Positions 15,571-22,466 of a DNA stretch of 22,712 nucleotides are shown here, in pieces. Source of the DNA: RGIG6904 sp024680835 (GTDB taxonomy: Bacteria; Bacillota; Clostridia; Lachnospirales; Lachnospiraceae); NCBI GenBank assembly GCA_024680835.1, contig JAILBP010000009.1, positions 1 to 22,712 of the forward strand, read 5' to 3'. The notes under the pieces were generated by a model. It searched no databases. It had not been told where the DNA came from and saw only the letters and a list, made by a program, of their open reading frames with translations. Every line of letters starts with the position of its first letter. The first letter of the stretch is position 1. The translations under genes were made by a program, and so were the position numbers.

Positions 15571-17859
15571 TCAACCCAGCAGTGACATCACGCCCTGTGT
15601 GGACTGATTCGCCTGAGCTAACATGTTCTGTCCTGCCTGTTCTATAATATTATGCTTGCTGTAATTAACCATCTCTTTTGCCATATCGGTATCACGGATA
15701 CGGGATTCGCCCGCCTGACTGTTTTCGGCTGTATTCTGATCTATCTTGTAAGCATATTCAAGCCGGTTCTGCGCAACGCCGAAGATCGTCCGAACCTTTG
15801 ATATCATGGAAATTGCGTCATCCGTCTGACGGATTGCTGCCTGTGCATTTCCATACGATCTGGTATTGGTGGAACCAATGCCTATAATAGTATTTGTAAG
15901 AGCAGGCCATCGAATGTCGATACTCTGCCATCCGCGAGAACCGGACTGTATATGGAGCAATTTTTCAGGAACGTTCACCCTGTAATCAAATAACGTGTGT
16001 GAACTAACGCCTGCGGTTTTTTCGGTTTTGGAAAAAGTTCTGGTAGCTTTCTCGGGTGTGCTGATACTGACAGTGGTACTGTTGTCGGCATCAGGATCTG
16101 TGCCAACCGGATTCATATAACGAAACCTCATGTAAGCCAGGTTATTTTTTCCGGTCTTATCGTACAATGTGACTGTTTCGGGATTTTCACGTGTGAGGTA
16201 TTTTGTACCGTTTATCTCAATATATGTTTTACCGTCGGCCGGATCTGTGACACCCTGGTCCGTATCAACGCATATCGAACCACTTCCGGACATTGCTTCA
16301 TTTCCCGGTGTGTTATAAGCGGAAGTATACAGATTATAATCATATCGTATCAGATTATAAGTAATGCCGGAATCTGCATCTGTGATGTTCCCCTCATCGA
16401 CAGCCTCCCTCTTTAATATGGCTGAAATTGCAGTGCCGTTATCAAAGTCCCTGTTGAAAACATCCCGCTGATAATGAAAGTTAATACCGGAGTATCCTGT
16501 GCATGTTATGTTAGCAGAGCCTGTAGCAGCAGAACCTGTGGGAGCATTTACTGAGCCGCCGGTAAGATTTTGTGTCAGCGCTCTGCCAAACTCCTGTTTG
16601 CTGACTTCGTCCAGCACAGCGGAGAAGTTAAAAGATAAAACATCCGGATAACCGGATGAAGGATTATCGGTATAACGGTATGTTGCTTCACTATCTATCG
16701 TGACAGGATTAGCATTTTCATCTGCAACGCCCCAATCTGCTATCGGGTAAACAGGCTCGCCGGAATCTGTATTTTTCAATTCTGCCCAACCGATCTTTTT
16801 GTGAGAAAGACCATCGGTACCCTCGCCGGTCTGTTCAAGCATGACACCTTCGTCATCGGCCACCACCCGGTATGAAAAGCCTTCTATGCTGTTCTTTGTT
16901 GCATTTGTGACATTCAGAGTCATTTTGTCAGCAGTAGATGTTGCTGCAAAGTCAAACTCCTTACCGGCAGGAATTGCATCCCACGTTATGACATCAAGAC
17001 CTGTATTCAGATGATCTATAAAGTCCTTCTCTGTATCTCCGGGCTCCCCTTCTATGGTTATCTTCATCCCCCTGTATTCAAAACTTATTGTATCTCCGTT
17101 ACGATCGATCGTAGCGACATCTGCCCAGGCTCCGCCTGTAGAAGGATCCCATTTTCCGGCAGGCACATCGTTTACAAAAATCCCGGAGGAATTTGCGCTC
17201 AGCTCATATTCACGCATGATCTTTTCCACAGGCATATTTGCGTCAAGACGCAAACGTATCAACTCACCTGAGTTTTCGGGATCGGATATCTCCGTGCTCC
17301 AATCCGAGCTGCTCTGTGATACTCCGAGCTCACCCCAGGTGTATCGTTTGTTGTTTATCAGCACACCACCGTCAGTTGTACCGTTGTAGCCGATATTGAA
17401 AAGCCGGAAATCATCCGGCTGACCTTCCACATCCGGAGTGTATGGTGCCCTGAAGATATATTTTTCATTAAATTGGGTATCATTGAAAATCTTTTTGGTT
17501 TCTTTTTTTATATTCTGAACTTCATCGTCTATCATTTTCCGCTCATCTTCGGTATATGTATCATTCGACGCCTGTATGGCAAGCTCACGAACACGTTGCA
17601 AAAGAGCGTGCACTTCATTTAATGCCCCTTCTCCTACTTTGACAAAGCTTACACCATCAGAAATGTTATCAGAAGCACGATTCAGACCTCTGATCTGAAA
17701 ACGAAGTTTTTCTGAAATTGACAAACCTGCAGCATCGTCTGCAGAACGGTTAATACGGTATCCGGAAGACAATTTCTCAGTAGACTTTGTTTTTTCTCCG
17801 CCTATAATCTTAAGTTCTCTCTGAGTAAAATTCGATATCATATTATGCTGAATAATCAT
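15571..17859 (-). CDS. Large flagellin (762 aa) with expanded central domain
   Basis: A flagellar filament protein with canonical ends. The start (CGGAGG about 9 bases upstream) gives MIIQHNMISNFTQRELK, and residues 1-137 hold SSGYRINRSADDAAGLSISEK and LQRVRELAIQASND (87-100). The C-terminal region (about 669-762) carries AIRQTDDAISMISKVR, GVAQNRLEYA and ends QSTQGVMSLLG. Between them lie about 530 residues of variable, Asp/Thr/Gly-rich sequence that would form surface-exposed D2/D3 domains, far more than the ~490-aa total of model flagellins. No HExxH was seen, so it is not a flagellinolysin. Only one Lys/Arg-poor region and no cysteine-rich motif stand out. The last 44 residues are identical to those of the flagellin at 18578-20431. 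A sigma-28 type promoter precedes it. Confidence 0.93.
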   Translation of the reverse strand: MIIQHNMISNFTQRELKIIGGEKTKSTEKLSSGYRINRSADDAAGLSISEKLRFQIRGLNRASDNISDGVSFVKVGEGALNEVHALLQRVRELAIQASNDTYTEDERKMIDDEVQNIKKETKKIFNDTQFNEKYIFRAPYTPDVEGQPDDFRLFNIGYNGTTDGGVLINNKRYTWGELGVSQSSSDWSTEISDPENSGELIRLRLDANMPVEKIMREYELSANSSGIFVNDVPAGKWDPSTGGAWADVATIDRNGDTISFEYRGMKITIEGEPGDTEKDFIDHLNTGLDVITWDAIPAGKEFDFAATSTADKMTLNVTNATKNSIEGFSYRVVADDEGVMLEQTGEGTDGLSHKKIGWAELKNTDSGEPVYPIADWGVADENANPVTIDSEATYRYTDNPSSGYPDVLSFNFSAVLDEVSKQEFGRALTQNLTGGSVNAPTGSAATGSANITCTGYSGINFHYQRDVFNRDFDNGTAISAILKREAVDEGNITDADSGITYNLIRYDYNLYTSAYNTPGNEAMSGSGSICVDTDQGVTDPADGKTYIEINGTKYLTRENPETVTLYDKTGKNNLAYMRFRYMNPVGTDPDADNSTTVSISTPEKATRTFSKTEKTAGVSSHTLFDYRVNVPEKLLHIQSGSRGWQSIDIRWPALTNTIIGIGSTNTRSYGNAQAAIRQTDDAISMISKVRTIFGVAQNRLEYAYKIDQNTAENSQAGESRIRDTDMAKEMVNYSKHNIIEQAGQNMLAQANQSTQGVMSLLG

Positions 17860-17912
17860 AATTTGCTGCCTCCGAGAATATATAATCTTTAATACAAACC
17901 CGTATACAGCTT

Positions 17913-17940
17913 ATATCGGATAAAAAAGAAAAAAAGATTA
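17913..17940 (-). promoter_or_regulatory. Sigma-28 (FliA/SigD) type promoter of the 762-aa flagellin
   Basis: On the minus strand CCGATAT (17913-17919) matches the sigma-28 -10 exactly. The upstream box TAAT (17937-17940) is imperfect and 17 bases away, slightly long; the spacer is almost pure T/C. The start codon is about 54 bases downstream. Confidence 0.65.
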
Positions 17941-17989
17941 GCCATGGATAATATTCATTAGTTTTCGATAATGAAACAGTAAATCGACT

Positions 17990-18322
17990 TCACATTAGAT
18001 CAATCATCTTAGATATACGTTTTTTCTTTTCAAGTGAGCATTTTTTTAATTGTTTTGCTATTACTCTATCAACATCTTCCTCTTCGGACTCTTCTGCATC
18101 ATAGGTATATTCATGATGCAGAAATCTGTCAACGCTGCACCTCAGAATATTTGCGATATTCACCAAAGCCGTCAACGACGGATTAGCACGACCACACTCT
18201 ATGTTTGAAATATGGCTCGGATTAATCTCCAGAATTTCCGCCACATGCTCCTGCGTGATATTTAATTCCTGTCTCCGCTTTTTTATATTCATTCCAATCT
18301 CGATAAAATTTAACTCGTTCAT
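17990..18322 (-). CDS. XRE-family HTH regulator between the divergent flagellins
   Basis: A 110-aa protein with a Cro/C1-type helix-turn-helix at about 10-65: GMNIKKRRQELNITQEHVAE, then PSHISNIECGRANPSL, typical of the recognition helix. The C-terminal part has an acidic patch (EESEEEDVD, 77-85) followed by a Lys-rich helix, perhaps for dimerisation. AAAGGGTGG precedes the ATG. It is read toward the 762-aa flagellin and away from the 617-aa one. Its intergenic region contains two inverted repeats (18375-18394 and 18438-18451), the second overlapping the -35 of the 617-aa flagellin. A role in controlling flagellin choice is inferred from position only; it could equally be an unrelated mobile-element regulator. 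Confidence 0.88.
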   Translation of the reverse strand: MNELNFIEIGMNIKKRRQELNITQEHVAEILEINPSHISNIECGRANPSLTALVNIANILRCSVDRFLHHEYTYDAEESEEEDVDRVIAKQLKKCSLEKKKRISKMIDLM

Positions 18323-18374
18323 ATTTTCGCCACCCTTTGAAAAACATGATAAACAGAAATTATCTCAATGTTTG

Positions 18375-18394
18375 TAGCATTCAGAATTATGCTA
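18375..18394. promoter_or_regulatory. Inverted repeat, candidate operator upstream of the XRE gene
   Basis: TAGCAT (18375-18380) and ATGCTA (18389-18394) are exact complements 8 bases apart, about 55 bases upstream of the regulator start. The size fits an XRE dimer site. No clear sigma-A promoter could be defined for the regulator, so the relation to its transcription start is uncertain. Confidence 0.4.
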
Positions 18395-18437
18395 TACGAT
18401 TTTTGTGGCTTTTTTAATGGTGCAGCACAAAGCATTG

Positions 18438-18451
18438 TTAGTTATAACTAA
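18438..18451. promoter_or_regulatory. 14-bp palindrome overlapping the flagellin -35 box
   Basis: TTAGTTATAACTAA is a perfect palindrome, and its last three bases are part of the TAAA -35 box (18449-18452). A protein bound here would block the sigma-28 promoter. The XRE protein encoded next to it is the obvious candidate, by position only. Confidence 0.5.
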
Positions 18452-18475
18452 ACTTTATATCGTTCTTACCGATAT
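18449..18475 (+). promoter_or_regulatory. Sigma-28 (FliA/SigD) promoter of the 617-aa flagellin
   Basis: TAAA (18449-18452) and CCGATAT (18469-18475) are separated by 16 bases, a near-exact match to the Firmicutes flagellar sigma consensus. The leader to the ATG at 18578 is about 95 bases. Confidence 0.88.
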
Positions 18476-18577
18476 AAACATTGTTGGGATTGACAGCAAT
18501 TTACTACAGAAATACTTGATTCCCGGTTATTTTCGGCAAACAGCGACAGACATCCATCAGGACGGAGATAAGCAACA

Positions 18578-20431
18578 ATGATAGTACAACATAATCTTTT
18601 GGCTAATTTCACACAACGCGAGCTTAAGATATCTACGGGGCAGAAGGCAAAATCCACAGAAAAAATGGCTTCCGGATACAGAATCAACCGCTCTGCGGAT
18701 GAAGCGGCGGGACTGACTATTTCCGAGAAAATGCGTTGGAATATCCGAGGATTGGATAAGGCTTCAAATAACTGTCAGGACGGAGCTTCGATGATGCAGG
18801 TGGCAGATGGAGCACTGACAGAAGTTCATGCTATGCTTGATCGTATGAAGGAGCTTTCTGTCCAGGCAGCTAACGATACAAACACTCCCGAAGACCGGCA
18901 GGCTATCCAGCAGGAAATGAATCAGTTGGTTCAGGAAATCGACCGTATAGGCGACACCACAGAATTCAATACCATGAAATTGTTTCATGGTTCAGACATC
19001 GATGTCATAGACCAAAACACCGGGCGCAGGATCAGCGCATCAGATATACCGATTTCGGATTTTGAGATTGCTGACATAACCCTTATCGGTGAGCCGTTAG
19101 GGCCGGTTAGAGAATACACAGAATATAGTGACTTAAAAAGAAATAATACCGAACTTAATTTAGGTGTGGTACTGAAAGGAAATTATAATGTTTCAGGGAC
19201 AAAGTATCCGCTGATATATACCGGATCATATGGCGGGGATACATCATCTGCATCGTTTTATTTTTCTTTTGAAGATTCTGATCACAAAATACAAACAGAA
19301 AAGGTAAAGTTTGAGGATATGTTTCCGGGAGGTGTTACTAAAAACGGAGATACATACACAAGGACTTTTCGTTATATGTCAAAGATTGATAACGATATTA
19401 AATTTGAGATAAAACAGAATGTAAAGATCGGACAAAACGACGGTATAAAACAAGGTTATACTATTAGTTACGACATTGATAATCAAGGAACAAAAGATTG
19501 TACCGCGTCCATTTTGATGAGTATAGATACTTCATATGGCGGGACACATCAAGGTGATTTTGATGAATCATATTTTTCGAACGGAACAGAGATCAAACAA
19601 TTCGAGCTGCATTCTGATTTAGTAGGTGTTTCTAATGCCGTGTATTATCTCGGTAGTGAGAATTCTAAAACAATAGGTAAAGCTCATCTTGAAAACGGTT
19701 TTGATGATTCGCTGCGATCTTTCTCAATATTTAACCTGAAAAACCCGGAACTGCCTTTTTCAGAGTATGTAGAAGTAAACAACGCACATATTTTGGCTTT
19801 CGGTCAATGGGCAACTAACGAAAACACGCTGGAAGGTCTGGCCGCCGGAGGAGGCAACATAGGAAAACCCACAGAAATGCGTGACAAATCATTCACAGCA
19901 ATGTGGACAACAAACAGTTCCGCCGGAGAAGTAAGCAATATAAATGCAATGGAACTTGGAATAAAGAAAAAAGCATCCGATCCCAATCTGGATGGTTTTG
20001 ACATTGACGGAAAAACCGGAAAAATACACTCAGAAAACTGGGATCTCTGGATTCAAAGCGGAGCCACGGATAAAAGCGGCTTCTTTGTCAGTATAGGCGA
20101 GATGAACAGTGAAATCCTCGGTATAAGAAAACTTGATGTTTCGAGCTATGCGGCGGCTTCTGATGCAAATGATAAAGTAGAAAAGGCCATTCAAAAAATA
20201 GCCGGTCAAAGAACTCTCATAGGTGTTCAACAAAACAGACTGGAGTACGCATCAAAGATCGACGACAATACCTCCGAAAACACCCAGTACGCCGAATCTC
20301 GCATCCGTGACACCGACATGGCAAAAGAGATGGTCAATTACAGCAAGCACAACATAATAGAGCAGGCTGGTCAAAATATGTTAGCTCAGGCAAATCAGTC
20401 TACCCAGGGAGTGATGTCGCTTTTAGGCTGA
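18578..20431 (+). CDS. Flagellin (617 aa) with large central domain
   Basis: A filament protein with canonical flagellin ends: MIVQHNLLANFTQRELK, SGYRINRSADEAAGL (32-46), LDRMKELSVQAAND (87-100) at the N side, and IAGQRTLIGVQQNRLEYASK plus the QSTQGVMSLLG end at the C side. A GGAG lies 10 bases upstream. Residues about 141-520 form the variable surface region. It is AT-richer than the flanks (about 19130-19790) and contains a beta-strand-like stretch (KQGYTISYDIDNQGTKD, then SILMSIDTSYGG) that recalls beta-sandwich domains, a weak resemblance. Compared with the 762-aa protein, the helix LQRVREL reads LDRMKEL, changing residues of the conserved TLR5-contact motif. The last 44 residues are identical between the two proteins, although 21 of the 44 codons differ. 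No clear terminator follows. Confidence 0.93.
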   Translation: MIVQHNLLANFTQRELKISTGQKAKSTEKMASGYRINRSADEAAGLTISEKMRWNIRGLDKASNNCQDGASMMQVADGALTEVHAMLDRMKELSVQAANDTNTPEDRQAIQQEMNQLVQEIDRIGDTTEFNTMKLFHGSDIDVIDQNTGRRISASDIPISDFEIADITLIGEPLGPVREYTEYSDLKRNNTELNLGVVLKGNYNVSGTKYPLIYTGSYGGDTSSASFYFSFEDSDHKIQTEKVKFEDMFPGGVTKNGDTYTRTFRYMSKIDNDIKFEIKQNVKIGQNDGIKQGYTISYDIDNQGTKDCTASILMSIDTSYGGTHQGDFDESYFSNGTEIKQFELHSDLVGVSNAVYYLGSENSKTIGKAHLENGFDDSLRSFSIFNLKNPELPFSEYVEVNNAHILAFGQWATNENTLEGLAAGGGNIGKPTEMRDKSFTAMWTTNSSAGEVSNINAMELGIKKKASDPNLDGFDIDGKTGKIHSENWDLWIQSGATDKSGFFVSIGEMNSEILGIRKLDVSSYAAASDANDKVEKAIQKIAGQRTLIGVQQNRLEYASKIDDNTSENTQYAESRIRDTDMAKEMVNYSKHNIIEQAGQNMLAQANQSTQGVMSLLG

Positions 20432-20520
20432 TGACAGAAGGCAGCCAGCCTATAACAGCGCTTCTATGATCGTTACTTTGAGTGAAAAAAACAGCTCCCA
20501 ACTGAAATACTCTGAACTCT

Positions 20521-20703
20521 CTATATAATATGATAGAATTCGTGATAAACCTGCCGTAAGCCCGCATATTTGCCTGATGTTCTGATACCGTATATTTCTT
20601 CCACGCTGTACGGAAGATTGGGTAACCCCTCTCTTGTAACCAGACAAAAATAATTATCGGAGTCTCTCACAGCTCTTGCAAATTCATCTGTCGATAAGGA
20701 CAC
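20521..20703 (-). pseudogene. Remnant of a larger protein gene, cut at its junction with the thiE fragment
   Basis: About 60 codons (STDEFARAVRDSDNYFCLV... then LPYSVEEIYGIRTSGKYAGL) ending at a TAG. The text resembles the C-terminal part of a larger Firmicutes ATPase-like hypothetical protein that I recall but cannot name. Upstream it stops at the 20699 junction, where the thiE fragment begins. No ribosome site precedes it, so it is likely dead. The remaining bases 20432-20520 hold only a 7-bp inverted repeat around the flagellin stop (TAGGCTG and CAGCCTA). Confidence 0.5.
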
Positions 20704-20825
20704 CGCCCCTCAATAGCAGCTTCCACCTGGGCTATAAGCCCATCCTCTCCGGCCCATCTGCTGTCTGTCACTGCATACAGCAGAAGCTGTGATCTCATGT
20801 TAGATTTGTATGTATTCGCTGTCAT
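20699..20825 (-). pseudogene. thiE: Orphan 5' fragment of thiE (codons 1-42)
   Basis: This 127-bp stretch aligns with 15382-15507, the first 42 codons of thiE, on the same strand, with about 14 substitutions and one extra G in the GGG run at its 3' end that shifts the frame. It retains an ATG, the LLLYAVTDSRWAGEDGL stretch and VEAAIE. Similarity stops after GGCGGTGTC at 20699. Its ATG overlaps the hipA stop as ATGA, an arrangement typical of translational coupling, so this was probably the native thiE start in an older hipBA-thiE gene order. Confidence 0.85.
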
Positions 20826-22012
20826 GTTACAATTTCCCCGATTCTCTTACCTACGGACATCTTGCCGCTTTTAGTGTTTCTGCGAGATCCTCTGTATTCA
20901 TCTATGATCACAAGTTTTTCTTTGATCTCACTAATGATATTTTTACAGAATTGTACAGACAGACCGGCATCTGTCCCCACCTTTATAAGATCATCATCCG
21001 ATATGTTTTTTCCTTTGCCGTTCACGGATGTGGTATGTTCTCCAAAATAGGTTTTACTGTCTGTCAGATCATAGGCCGGTGCCAGCCGGAGTCCGTTTTT
21101 TTCAGTATAGATAAAAGAAAAGTTTTTAGTGTGATCATCCTGGTTATCTGCAAGGACATTAAAACACATCACCTTAAACAGCTGTTCCACATCAGCTTTA
21201 TTATCTTTAGTGATCACCTGAACCAGCTTCATAAAGGTAGCATAATCACAGGATTGAGCACGATAATCTGCTTCCAATACGCCGGCAAACGTAATGACCA
21301 TTATCTTCTCTTTTCCCACTCTGTCAAATCTTTCCGTTTTGAAATATCCATCGCATAAATCCGATTTTACGAGCTCCGTTTCCGTCATATGAATTCCGCA
21401 GGCTTTCGCGCATACTGAATATCCATATTCCAGAATGCCACTGTTGATCGGGTCATTGCCGGACGGGAACTTTATGATCCATTCCCTTCCTCCTTCGGAT
21501 AATAAAATCTTGGGTCTGGTTCCTCCGCTGGAGCCTCCCATTCTGTATAACAGATCAAGCTGTTTTGAGGTTTTTGAAGCTAAAATCTTCTCACACTCTT
21601 TTGCAATATCATCATAATCTAACCCCAGCGCTTCATCATTAAACTCCTTTTCCTTTGCAGGATGATACTCAAGCGCACCCATGCCGGAAGCCCCCACATA
21701 AGCCAGACGATCCAGCACTGTAATGCTGTCCCGCTTAATCCCAGTTTCCTCTAAGTACCGCTCCAACAGCAATCTGCCCCAGTTATCCGGAAGACTATCT
21801 GCAAACACCCCGAATAATCCATCAAAAATATCTCTGTTTTTTTCTTTTGGGACAAAAACCTCTTCTTTCAACGGCAAAGATAAAGGACTGATAGAAAACC
21901 CTTCTCTAAGCCAGTCTCTGCTATACTGAAAAGCCACCCTCCTGTCACCGGTCATAGCCAATGTCCCAACCTGTTTTCCTCTGTAGAAAACATCAAGAGT
22001 TTTTTTCTGCAT
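20822..22012 (-). CDS. hipA: HipA-type serine/threonine kinase toxin
   Basis: A 396-aa protein with the full HipA layout. The N-terminal subdomain (about 4-120) includes LDVFYRGKQVGTL, PLSLPL and LPDNWGR. The kinase core has a Gly-rich loop (GGSSGGTRPK, 159-168), K181 in IIKFPS, the catalytic loop DDHTKN (D292, N297) and the metal-binding Asp of PAYDLT (D315). Known HipA kinases phosphorylate aminoacyl-tRNA synthetases such as GltX and cause growth arrest; the target here is unknown. The start overlaps the end of hipB by 20 bases, as expected for a toxin-antitoxin operon with the antitoxin first. All catalytic residues are present, so it looks active. The stop overlaps an ATG of a thiE fragment. 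Confidence 0.93.
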   Translation of the reverse strand: MQKKTLDVFYRGKQVGTLAMTGDRRVAFQYSRDWLREGFSISPLSLPLKEEVFVPKEKNRDIFDGLFGVFADSLPDNWGRLLLERYLEETGIKRDSITVLDRLAYVGASGMGALEYHPAKEKEFNDEALGLDYDDIAKECEKILASKTSKQLDLLYRMGGSSGGTRPKILLSEGGREWIIKFPSGNDPINSGILEYGYSVCAKACGIHMTETELVKSDLCDGYFKTERFDRVGKEKIMVITFAGVLEADYRAQSCDYATFMKLVQVITKDNKADVEQLFKVMCFNVLADNQDDHTKNFSFIYTEKNGLRLAPAYDLTDSKTYFGEHTTSVNGKGKNISDDDLIKVGTDAGLSVQFCKNIISEIKEKLVIIDEYRGSRRNTKSGKMSVGKRIGEIVT

Positions 22013-22277
22013 CCCTGATCACCTCTTCTATGCTGGTGTAAACCGGCTGTGTGAACAGCTCATTGATCTCATTTAGTACGCCAAGTTCCATGCACAGTTT
22101 TATCAATGAGATTAATGAAATCTGCCCCGTCTCCTCAAATTTCCGCAAAGATGCGTAACTGACATTGCTTTTGGATGCCAGATCCTTCTGTGTTATCTTT
22201 TTTCTCTTCCGGACTCGTCGTAAACGTTTGGCAAGATTATATGCCACCTCCGTCGGAGTTTCCCATATAAAATCCAT
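21993..22277 (-). CDS. hipB: HipB-type HTH antitoxin
   Basis: A 94-aa Cro/C1-type DNA-binding protein. The helix-turn-helix spans about 14-66 (LAKRLRRVRKRKKITQKDLASKSNVSYASLRKFEETG, shown in part by KITQKDLA and SYASLRKFE). The C-terminal tail (70-94) would contact the kinase. It is first in the operon, with AGAGG 5 bases upstream of the ATG, and overlaps hipA by 20 bases. Two matching palindromes in front of it are its likely operators, so it probably represses its own promoter, alone or with HipA. Confidence 0.9.
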   Translation of the reverse strand: MDFIWETPTEVAYNLAKRLRRVRKRKKITQKDLASKSNVSYASLRKFEETGQISLISLIKLCMELGVLNEINELFTQPVYTSIEEVIRDAEKNS

Positions 22278-22318
22278 ATTATCCTCTTTTACAGCCGGTC
22301 ACAACCGCTATTAATAAT

Positions 22319-22374
22319 TGCTATTATAATAGCAGATTTAGCCGATATTGTCAATTATTGCTATTATAACAGCA
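22319..22374 (-). promoter_or_regulatory. hipBA promoter with two palindromic operators
   Basis: TGCTATTATAATAGCA (22319-22334) is a perfect 16-bp palindrome. A second copy with one change (TGCTATTATAACAGCA) lies at 22359-22374, 40 bp away centre to centre, about four helical turns. The minus-strand promoter is TTGACA (22349-22354), 17 bases, TATTAT (22326-22331): the -10 lies inside the proximal palindrome and the -35 between the two. Bound HipB would cover the promoter. Confidence 0.85.
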
Positions 22375-22387
22375 TTTTCGCCGTCAC

Positions 22388-22416
22388 TTGATTTTTTCTC
22401 CGTAATACGATATAAA
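22388..22416 (+). promoter_or_regulatory. Sigma-A promoter of the divergent HTH gene
   Basis: TTGATT (22388-22393) and TATAAA (22411-22416) are 17 bases apart. The start would fall near 22423, about 44 bases before the ATG at 22467. The -35 lies 14 bases beyond the distal hipBA palindrome, so HipB might also touch this promoter. Confidence 0.7.
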
Positions 22417-22466
22417 AGTATTTGTGTCTGATGTTCATGCAAAAAGCGTGATTTGGAGGAGTTGTC

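Noticed and set aside
15571..20431. Flagellinolysin (metallopeptidase flagellin)
   Set aside because: No HExxH motif in the central region of either flagellin.
20450..20647. 65-codon minus-strand frame near the flagellin end
   Set aside because: It is in another frame of the gene remnant at 20521-20703 and has no recognisable features.
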